From positions 1-23,819 of the forward strand of contig JABZGR010000029.1 of assembly GCA_015259125.1 (NCBI GenBank): DNA of 23,819 nt, read 5' to 3'. Positions 14,500 to 20,560 of this stretch are shown here, piece after piece. Numbering within the stretch: position 1 is the stretch's first letter; each line of letters starts with the position of its first letter. A program made the position numbers and the translations under genes. The notes beneath the pieces are model-generated. The model saw nothing but the letters and a program-made list of their open reading frames with translations, was not told the origin of the DNA and did not search any database. The DNA is from Alloprevotella tannerae. Its GTDB lineage: Bacteria > Bacteroidota > Bacteroidia > Bacteroidales > Bacteroidaceae.

Positions 14500-15093
14500 A
14501 TGATACAACTACGCTCCTGCGCGGACGATGAACTCATAAAATTATATGAGGCCGGCGAGGATGAAGCTTTCGATGTCTTATTGGCACGCTACAAAGATAG
14601 GCTTTACACGTACATTCTATTTATCGTCAAAAATTCAGACATCGCGGACGATCTCTTTCAAGAAACGTTCGTCAGAGTAATTATGACGATCCGTCAACAC
14701 AGATATAAAGCTACAGGAAAGTTTTATGCTTGGCTGACGCGCATAGCTCATAATTTGATTATCGACCAGTTTCGCACCGAACGCAGCGAAGGGCTCGTTT
14801 ATGATGAAGAACAAAGTAACAATATCTTCAACAACGCACACCTTTCTGACGCTTCCATTGAGCACCAATTGGCCAATGAGCAGACTTTTACAGACGTTTG
14901 CCGCTTAATGAATCACCTACCCGACACACAAAGGGAGGTCGTGTATATGCGTTACTATCAAAACCTTTCCTTCAAGGAAATTGCGGATCAAATTGGCGTA
15001 AGTATTAACACGGCCTTGGGACGTATGCGCTATGCTGTCTTGAATATGCGAAAGATGGCCAAGGATTATGATATAAATTTGTCGATTTCCTAA
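14500..15093 (+). CDS. RNA polymerase sigma factor, ECF-type
   Basis: A 197-residue two-domain sigma-70 family protein. Region 2 covers about 25-95, with YKDRLYTYILFIVKNSDIADDLFQETF for core binding and -10 recognition. Region 4 covers about 133-187, with LPDTQREVVYMRYY, then the helix-turn-helix LSFKEIADQIGVSINTALGRM. There is no region 1.1 or 3, as expected for an ECF sigma. No anti-sigma factor is next to it; the following gene is an exported rhodanese. Control is therefore either from elsewhere or by transcription, since it has its own housekeeping promoter and the 21-bp array lies about 110 bp upstream of that promoter. Confidence 0.9.
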   Translation: MIQLRSCADDELIKLYEAGEDEAFDVLLARYKDRLYTYILFIVKNSDIADDLFQETFVRVIMTIRQHRYKATGKFYAWLTRIAHNLIIDQFRTERSEGLVYDEEQSNNIFNNAHLSDASIEHQLANEQTFTDVCRLMNHLPDTQREVVYMRYYQNLSFKEIADQIGVSINTALGRMRYAVLNMRKMAKDYDINLSIS

Positions 15094-15228
15094 GCGGAAG
15101 CCAAGTTATAATCGCCCCGCATATATAATATTGTAGGCTCAACAACGCAGGTAAGCAAGCCTAACCGGCACTGCGTAATGTGTAATGTAAAAACGGCGTC
15201 GACGCAAATACACTCAACAATTGTTCTT

Positions 15229-15615
15229 ATGAAGAAATTGCTTTTCTCAATCTTAGCCGCCTTAGGCTTTTTCGCAAATGCCCAATCACAAAGCGAAGTG
15301 GAAGTTTTAGAACCACAAGCGTTCATCGAACGCGTTAAGGCTGATACGAGCGCTATTATTTTAGACGTTCGCCAACCGGAAGAATTTGCCGAAGGCCATT
15401 TGGCACAAGCGATCAATTTGGATTGGTTGAATCAAACAGTTTTCATAAATGGCTTAGCCAAACTCAATAAGCAAAAGACCTATTACGTCTACTGTCGGAG
15501 CGGACGTCGGAGTCAGGCGGCAGCCGGCAAACTCAAAGCTGAGGGCTTCCAGGTAATTGACTTGAAAGGCGGCTATCTGCATTGGGTAGAAGTGGGAATG
15601 CCCGTAGTAAAATAA
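15229..15615 (+). CDS. Exported rhodanese-like sulfurtransferase
   Basis: A 128-residue protein starting at ATG 15229, giving a clear signal peptide (MKKLLFSILAALGFFANAQS) with probable cleavage after NAQ or nearby. An upstream start at 15178 would put 17 polar residues before the signal and was rejected. The single rhodanese domain shows LDVRQPEEFAEGHLAQAINLD and the active-site loop CRSGRRSQAA, whose cysteine would carry a persulfide. It ends with GGYLHWVEVGMPV, typical of the family. It probably acts in the periplasm; the physiological sulfur donor and acceptor are unknown. It follows the sigma factor gene by 135 bp and faces the Nramp gene tail-to-tail. Confidence 0.88.
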   Translation: MKKLLFSILAALGFFANAQSQSEVEVLEPQAFIERVKADTSAIILDVRQPEEFAEGHLAQAINLDWLNQTVFINGLAKLNKQKTYYVYCRSGRRSQAAAGKLKAEGFQVIDLKGGYLHWVEVGMPVVK

Positions 15616-15616
15616 A

Positions 15617-15640
15617 GCACGCCGAGATAGCGTGCCTTAT
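15617..15640 (+). terminator. Rhodanese gene terminator
   Basis: GCACGC (15617-15622) and GCGTGC (15630-15635) form a 6-bp GC-rich stem with a 7-nt loop, followed by CTTATTTA, immediately after the stop codon at 15613-15615. Confidence 0.55.
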
Positions 15641-15663
15641 TTACCATTGCATAAATCCAACTG

Positions 15664-15686
15664 CGAAAGTCGTTTATAGACTTTCG
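15664..15686 (-). terminator. Hairpin over the Nramp stop codon
   Basis: CGAAAGTC (15664-15671) and GACTTTCG (15679-15686) form a perfect 8-bp stem with a 7-nt loop. The stem includes the last codons and the stop codon (15674-15676) of the transporter. It may end or stabilise the minus-strand transcript, although no long T-run follows. Confidence 0.4.
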
Positions 15687-16981
15687 ATCAACAACCATAC
15701 ATTTAAAATCGTCACAATCACGGCCAAGGAATAGAGGAACACTGTATTCCAAGGTTTATTGGCGTATTTGCCCATCACCCGTTTTGAAGAAGTCAGGCTA
15801 ACTTGAAGAAAGACCGTGAAGGGGAGCTGTATGCTTAATATCATTTGGGAAATAAGCAATCCTTGAAAAGGATTACCGATAAAATAGATCATTACGAGGG
15901 CGGCCACGAGCGAAATAAAAATGCCATACATTGAGTACTTAGAAGTAGAATCATAGGCTTCGCCAAACAATCCGGAAAAAATACTGCCCGCTGCCATACC
16001 GCTCGTAATCGTACTTGCGATGCCGGCCAGCAAGAGTGCGATGGCAAAGATGGTAGCCGCGTTTGAACCCAACAATGGATGCAGTAAGGCCTGCGCTTGC
16101 GAGAGTTCCTCGACGACCGTCCCATTGTTGTAAAACGTTGTCGCGGCCAAAAGAATCATAGCGCTATTGATCGCCCACCCGATTATCATAGAAAATAATG
16201 TATCGAAGAACTCGTATTTCAAAGCCTTCTTAATGCGTGCCTCTCCTTTGAGATGGATCTCGCGACTTTGTATTACCTCTGAATGCAAAAAGAGATTGTG
16301 CGGCATAACTACGGCTCCCAGCACACTCATGATAATTAAAAGCGAGCCCTGCGGCACAGAAGGAACCGTCCAACCAACGATAGCAGCCGGCCAATCTATC
16401 TTTACCAAAAACAATTCATAGATAAACGACAAACCAATGATCGAAACGAAAGTAATAATCACACGTTCTACACGCCGATAGGAGTTTGTAAACAGCATAA
16501 TGACCACGGCTACGGTCACCATAAGAGATCCTATAATAATCGGAATGCCAAAAAGCATCTGCAAGGCTATCGCGCTGCCCAGAATCTCAGCCAAAGAAGT
16601 CGAAATACTGGCTAAAATAGCACTCATTATTATAGGTCTTCCGATCCATTTTGGGGCATATTTTTCAGCAGATTCGCTTAAGCACAATCCGGTTACGATC
16701 CCCAAGTGTGCCACATTGTGCTGCAAGGCGATCAACATAATCGTAGAGAGCGTAACGACCCACAATAAAGCATAGCCGAAAGTAGATCCGGCCGCAAAAT
16801 TGCTCGCCCAGTTGCCGGGATCAATAAATCCGACAGTAACCAACAAGCCCGGGCCGATATAGCGAAAGATATCCAAGCCGCCCCACGATTCTTTTTTTCG
16901 TGGCGGTTGAGATGATGATTCTGCCGGTGAATTTTGCGAAGCGGCTGATTGATTTTGTGGCTTTATCTTATCTGTTTGCAT
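15674..16981 (-). CDS. Nramp-family divalent metal transporter (MntH-like)
   Basis: A 435-residue inner-membrane proton-coupled importer of Mn(II) or Fe(II). The Nramp motifs are intact: D54-P-G-N57 in the first helix (GFIDPGNWASN) and A223-V-V-M226-P-H228-N in helix 6; these Asp, Asn and Met residues coordinate the metal. About eleven hydrophobic helices are visible. A Ser/Pro/Gln-rich cytoplasmic N-terminus of roughly 35 residues precedes helix 1. Start set at ATG 16981 (MQTDK), downstream of a good promoter and after GATAGGAAA; a longer reading from 17035 would begin upstream of the -7 box. The neighbouring flavodoxin gene suggests a theme of low iron or oxidative stress, which is inference. 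No regulator site was recognised. Confidence 0.93.
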   Translation of the reverse strand: MQTDKIKPQNQSAASQNSPAESSSQPPRKKESWGGLDIFRYIGPGLLVTVGFIDPGNWASNFAAGSTFGYALLWVVTLSTIMLIALQHNVAHLGIVTGLCLSESAEKYAPKWIGRPIIMSAILASISTSLAEILGSAIALQMLFGIPIIIGSLMVTVAVVIMLFTNSYRRVERVIITFVSIIGLSFIYELFLVKIDWPAAIVGWTVPSVPQGSLLIIMSVLGAVVMPHNLFLHSEVIQSREIHLKGEARIKKALKYEFFDTLFSMIIGWAINSAMILLAATTFYNNGTVVEELSQAQALLHPLLGSNAATIFAIALLLAGIASTITSGMAAGSIFSGLFGEAYDSTSKYSMYGIFISLVAALVMIYFIGNPFQGLLISQMILSIQLPFTVFLQVSLTSSKRVMGKYANKPWNTVFLYSLAVIVTILNVWLLIESL

Positions 16982-17005
16982 TTTCCTATCTCTGAATAAG
17001 CCGTC

Positions 17006-17035
17006 CAAATATACAAATAAGCGACAACGGAGCAA
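17006..17035 (-). promoter_or_regulatory. Nramp transporter promoter
   Basis: Minus-strand TTG (17033-17035), a 19-bp spacer and TATATTTG (17006-17013) fit the consensus and place the start about 20 nt before ATG 16981. No Fur- or MntR-like box could be assigned by eye. Confidence 0.6.
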
Positions 17036-17090
17036 TGGATTTCCGCTATCGCTTATTCGTTATTGTCTATGTAAGTCTAAACCGGAGCGA

Positions 17091-17600
17091 TTAAGCGCCC
17101 ATCTCGCCCTTGAGTTGTTCAACCCAGGCGTTGATGCGCTCTTCAGTTTTATCGCTTTCGTTGTCTTCGTCGATCGCCAAACCTACGAATTTGCCATCTA
17201 CGACTGAAGCTGACTCATCGAAAGTATAGCCATCAGTAGCAACCATTCCGATAAACGAAGCACCGGTTCCTTGTATATCATTATAAATATCGCCCAACGC
17301 ACCGCAGAACGTATCAGGATAAGATGCAGAGTCGCCACATCCGAAGAATGCCACTTGTTTACCCGACAAGTCTAAACCTTTCAGCACGTCTACTCCATCA
17401 TACCAATCATCTTGCAAGTCGCCAGCGCCCCAAGTAGAGCTTCCGAGTAGCAACACATCGTAAGCTGCAACAGCATCTGCGTTCAATTCGCTTACTTCGT
17501 GTACATCGCCGTCAGCAAGGCCTAATTTTTCAGCGATCGTTTTTGCAACAGTTTCTGTATTACCTGTTGTTGAGCCGTAAAAAATTCCAATCTTCTTCAT
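17091..17600 (-). CDS. fldA: Flavodoxin (long-chain)
   Basis: A 169-residue acidic electron-transfer protein binding FMN. The phosphate loop is G9-S-T-T-G-N-T-E16 after KIGIFY. The loops LGSSTWGAGDLQDDW and FFGCGDSASYPDTFCGALG stack on the flavin. The second loop region, with YTFDESASVVDGKFVGLAIDEDNESD, is the insertion that defines long-chain flavodoxins. Flavodoxin commonly replaces ferredoxin when iron is short. Start set at MKKIG (17600), not the upstream 17630, which overlaps the -7 element (17628-17635). It is transcribed separately from the Nramp gene. Confidence 0.95.
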   Translation of the reverse strand: MKKIGIFYGSTTGNTETVAKTIAEKLGLADGDVHEVSELNADAVAAYDVLLLGSSTWGAGDLQDDWYDGVDVLKGLDLSGKQVAFFGCGDSASYPDTFCGALGDIYNDIQGTGASFIGMVATDGYTFDESASVVDGKFVGLAIDEDNESDKTEERINAWVEQLKGEMGA

Positions 17601-17627
17601 TGTTGTATCTATTATTTTTAAACGTTG

Positions 17628-17658
17628 CAAAGTTATAGTCGAGGCTATCCTTCTGCAA
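17628..17658 (-). promoter_or_regulatory. Flavodoxin promoter
   Basis: Minus-strand TTG (17656-17658), a 20-bp spacer and TAACTTTG (17628-17635). The start would be near 17621, about 20 nt before the flavodoxin ATG. Confidence 0.65.
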
Positions 17659-17724
17659 TACCTAATAATAATGATTTGAACTGACTGAAATCTTCTTTTC
17701 GCTGTGCAAACCTACCTATTTAAA

Positions 17725-17738
17725 GCGGTTTTCACCGC
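17725..17738 (-). terminator. Small terminator after the hydrolase gene
   Basis: On the minus strand, GCGGT and ACCGC enclose a GAAA tetraloop of the stable GNRA type, followed by TTTAAAT. The hairpin includes the stop codon of the hydrolase gene (17732-17734). Confidence 0.5.
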
Positions 17739-18376
17739 AAATAAGGGTTATGCGCCCGTTCTTCTTCGATACTTGTTGCACTGCCGTGACCGGGATACAC
17801 GTTTACATCCGCAGGAAGCGTAAGTATTTTTGTCTTTAAGTTATCTATGAGGGCGGCCCCATCGCCATAGGGAAAATCGAATCGGCCTATTTCACGCTTA
17901 AATAAGCTATCACCACTAAACAAGGCTTTTTCAGCCCGACAATAGAAGCATACGCCGCCCGGAGAGTGGCCGGGCGTCTCGATAATCTCAAGCGTGTGGT
18001 TGCCAAACTTTATCTCATCTCGTCCGGAAAAGACTTTGCCAAGCGGAGGTACAACTACCGAAATATTGCGATGCAAAAACATCGCCACTTGCCCGCTCAC
18101 ATCACCATAGAGTGCTACTTCCAGTTCATGCATCTCCGGTTTTATGCCGTAGGTGCTGTATACAAATTGATCACCAAAGACATGATCAAAATGACTGTGC
18201 GTATGCAAGAGGTGTTTCACCTGTATGCCTTCAGCGGCAATGTAATCGCGCAGAGCTTCCTCCTCTTCCGGCATCAGTGCACCGCAATCTATGATGATGC
18301 CTTCCAACGTTTCATCGTGCAAGACGTAGCAATTTTCTTGCACCATATTATATATAAAGCGTTTGATCTTTAACAT
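17732..18376 (-). CDS. Metallo-beta-lactamase-fold hydrolase (glyoxalase II-like)
   Basis: A 214-residue cytoplasmic metallo-hydrolase. It shows the full metal set: H60-S-H62-F-D64-H65, H137 in TPGHSPGG, D156 in LFSGDSLF and H197 in YPGHGSAT. GRFDFPYGD and the compact length place it among the GloB-like / persulfide dioxygenase-like subgroup that hydrolyses thioesters or similar small substrates. The substrate is not determined. It overlaps the end of rsmG by 7 nt (ATG 18376, rsmG stop 18370-18372), so the two are co-transcribed and probably coupled; this pairing looks like genomic convenience rather than shared function. Confidence 0.9.
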   Translation of the reverse strand: MLKIKRFIYNMVQENCYVLHDETLEGIIIDCGALMPEEEEALRDYIAAEGIQVKHLLHTHSHFDHVFGDQFVYSTYGIKPEMHELEVALYGDVSGQVAMFLHRNISVVVPPLGKVFSGRDEIKFGNHTLEIIETPGHSPGGVCFYCRAEKALFSGDSLFKREIGRFDFPYGDGAALIDNLKTKILTLPADVNVYPGHGSATSIEEERAHNPYLR

Positions 18377-19002
18377 AGCGTGACATAAACCACCTTTTTG
18401 GTGGCAAAGAAAGGTTCTTCAAAATAATTACTCAAGTCCCACACCTCTGATTTCTTTTTATAGTGCTGCAACTCTTCGGTCAATTCTCCACCCTTCAAGC
18501 AAACAAGGCCGTTGGGCAAGGCATTGCGCTGCGTCTTACTGATATTTTTGCGCACCAACTTCTCCATATCCGGCAAAGGCATCACTGCTCGACTGACGAT
18601 AAAGTCAAATTTTTGCTTTTCTTCGATGACGTTTCTGTGGAAGGCTTTTACGTTCTGCAAATTCAGAGCTTCGATGATGGCCGATGCCACTTTGATTTTC
18701 TTACCGATACTATCCAATAGCGTAAATCGCACTTCCGGAAAAAGAATGGCCAAAGGGATACCGGGAAATCCGCCTCCCGTACCCAAATCCATCACTTCCG
18801 TTTCCGGACGAAAGCGCAGGGCCTTCGCAATGCCCAGCGAATGGAGCACGTGGTGCTCGTAGAGATTGTCAATGTCCTTTCTGGAAATAACGTTGATCTT
18901 GCTATTCCAATCTTGATACAAAGCATCGAGCTGCTCAAACTGCGCTCTTTGTTCCGCGGTCAAAGATGGGAAATACTTAAATATAATATCTACAGCATTC
19001 AT
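18370..19002 (-). CDS. rsmG: 16S rRNA (guanine-N7) methyltransferase RsmG
   Basis: A 210-residue SAM-dependent methyltransferase for m7G527 of 16S rRNA. NVISRKDIDNLYEHHVLHSLGIAK is the RsmG signature near 38-61, and VMDLGTGGGFPGIPLAILFP forms the SAM-binding motif I. FTLLDSIGKKIKV and VSRAVMPLPDMEKLV follow. Start set at MNAVDIIFKYFP (19002), the family's usual N-terminus; upstream in-frame starts at 19092 and 19071 add basic residues without resemblance. A degenerate -7 element (TAACTTCG on the minus strand, 19009-19016) lies just upstream. It leads the rsmG-hydrolase pair. Confidence 0.95.
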   Translation of the reverse strand: MNAVDIIFKYFPSLTAEQRAQFEQLDALYQDWNSKINVISRKDIDNLYEHHVLHSLGIAKALRFRPETEVMDLGTGGGFPGIPLAILFPEVRFTLLDSIGKKIKVASAIIEALNLQNVKAFHRNVIEEKQKFDFIVSRAVMPLPDMEKLVRKNISKTQRNALPNGLVCLKGGELTEELQHYKKKSEVWDLSNYFEEPFFATKKVVYVTLC

Positions 19003-19258
19003 GTCGGCGAAGTTACGCCAAAGCCCCGACTTCACAAAAGGATTAAGGGATGTTTTGGACCTAAAGGGCATAAAACTTCTTTTCCATCTCAAGTGAGCGA
19101 TATAAAGCGTGTAGTCTAAACTTTTTCTGCGTTATAAACTGAGGAAAAGCGCGTGAAAGGAAGAGTGCTGCAAAGGAAAATGTAGCATCACAAACACAGA
19201 AAATGACAACGGTCAACCTACTTTTCACGAACGAAGAGCGCAGCTCGCTCATTTACGC

Positions 19259-19346
19259 TCGTGAGCGCAAGCTTCTCCCATCGTGATGGTACGTCTTTAC
19301 GCTCGTGATAAAAAAGGCTTACGCTCACGATGAAAAGCCTCACAAA
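19259..19346. repeat. 22-bp phased repeat array 3 (four cores)
   Basis: Cores start at 19259 (TCGTGAG), 19281 (TCGTGAT), 19303 (TCGTGAT) and 19325 (TCACGAT), each exactly 22 bp apart. TTACGC precedes cores 1, 3 and 4, and CCA/TGG flanks core 2. An out-of-phase TCACGAA occurs at 19225. The array sits in the roughly 970-bp stretch between the divergent rsmG and plsC-like genes. The stretches 19017-19258 and 19347-19640 contain no gene that I can support. Confidence 0.9.
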
Positions 19347-19640
19347 TGAGAAAGAGGCAACGAAAAACCTGATTTTTCGCACTTTTTATCGCGTTTGAAT
19401 AGCTTCGAATCCTCGCGCTGCACAACATCGCGGGCCACCATCTCAAACAGCAAACAACGCCGAGCGCACCTCGTCTTATCTATCTCACTCATTATTAAAT
19501 GAAACTTAGCTGCGTGCTTGCTCCTTGGGACATAATTTGAAAAAATCAGTAAGGGAAACAGAAAATAATCGTTTGAATCACACTAAAAGCGAAAAAAATT
19601 CGTTTCATAATTAAGTAATCACGCTATAAAGTTATCGTCT

Positions 19641-19769
19641 ATGATAGAACCTCTACCTTTGCGAACAACTCCTAAGGAGGAAACGTTAGAATTTCTTCGC
19701 CAATTTGCTCGCCGCTTCAGACCAGAACCCATAGAGACCACAACAAAGTCAGGCTTATCGCTCAATTAA
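19641..19769 (+). CDS. Candidate 42-residue small protein, uncharacterised
   Basis: A short ORF from ATG 19641 to TAA 19767-19769, lying in otherwise empty intergenic DNA. The core is TPKEETLEFLRQFARRFRP, predicted as one amphipathic basic helix flanked by Pro-rich and Thr/Ser-rich ends. From memory it resembles short Bacteroidales hypothetical proteins with a pattern like P-x-x-E-T-L-x-F-L-R-x-F-A-R; I could not check this. Against it, no promoter or Shine-Dalgarno lies before the ATG, and a -7-like TACCTTTG (19654-19661) lies inside the frame. No function is proposed. Confidence 0.35.
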   Translation: MIEPLPLRTTPKEETLEFLRQFARRFRPEPIETTTKSGLSLN

Positions 19770-19904
19770 TATACGCTTTATGCGGCCCTGAGTCGGCCGC
19801 GAACCACTTGATTTAAGCCTTTTTGAAGTCAATCGCTTACTTGCAGCCCTATTTTATAGGAAATAGCGCTGCAAAAGCATATTTTCGTGCAACATCCTCA
19901 GGAA

Positions 19905-19939
19905 GTTTTAAGCGAAACATCTTGTTTTTTGTAATTTTG
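19905..19939 (+). promoter_or_regulatory. plsC-like gene promoter
   Basis: TAATTTTG at 19932-19939 is a good -7 box; the -33 region is only TTTTA (19905-19909) with a slightly long spacer. Transcription would start near 19946, about 25 nt before the ATG at 19971. Confidence 0.5.
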
Positions 19940-19970
19940 CACGCGATAAACCAACTCACGATTCATAGCT

Positions 19971-20525
19971 ATGATCAAGCAGATTTGCCGAACTATCCTC
20001 TATAAATGGTTGGGCTGGACAGCAGATGTAACTTTGCCGATACCGGACAAGTGCATCTTTGCCGTAGCTCCGCATACGAGTAACCTCGATTTTATCATTG
20101 GCGAGCTGTATATCCGAACTACCGAAAAAAAAGCGTCGTTTTTGATGAAAAAAGATTGGTTCTTCTGGCCTTTAGGCCTGCTACTCAAAGCCATCGGCGG
20201 CATCCCCGTAAATCGAAGCAAGCGTACGAGCCTCACAGATCAATTGGCGGCAGAGTTTAAGCGCCGCCCTCATTGTCGCATTGCAGTCACGCCGGAAGGC
20301 ACACGCTCAAAAGTAGAGCATTGGAAAAGAGGTTTTTATTATATTGCCCAAAAGGCCGATGTGCCAATCTTGCTTTTCGCCGTAGATTATCAGAACAAGC
20401 GAATCGTTTGCCATAAAGAGATTCGCCCCGGCTCTGACGAACAGAAAGATTTAAAAGAGATTATGGATTATTTTCGCCCCTATAAGGGCCGACATCCTGA
20501 GAATTTTCAAGTAGAGTCCATTTAA
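19971..20525 (+). CDS. PlsC-like 1-acyl-glycerol-3-phosphate acyltransferase
   Basis: A 184-residue LPLAT-family acyltransferase acting at the inner membrane. The catalytic block H35-T-S-N-L-D40 is the HX4D motif. GGIPVNRSK (76-84) and TPEGTRS (107-113) are the substrate-binding blocks II and III. It would transfer an acyl chain to lysophosphatidic acid or a related lysolipid. It is shorter than E. coli PlsC (245) and lacks an N-terminal transmembrane helix; a hydrophobic patch near 64-77 (FFWPLGLLLKAIGG) may contact the membrane. It lies 35 bp upstream of the large exported protein and may share its transcript. It could act on another acyl acceptor, such as an aminolipid. Confidence 0.88.
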   Translation: MIKQICRTILYKWLGWTADVTLPIPDKCIFAVAPHTSNLDFIIGELYIRTTEKKASFLMKKDWFFWPLGLLLKAIGGIPVNRSKRTSLTDQLAAEFKRRPHCRIAVTPEGTRSKVEHWKRGFYYIAQKADVPILLFAVDYQNKRIVCHKEIRPGSDEQKDLKEIMDYFRPYKGRHPENFQVESI

Positions 20526-20560
20526 GAAAACTTTATCACAAACCTCTATAAATTGGAAAT

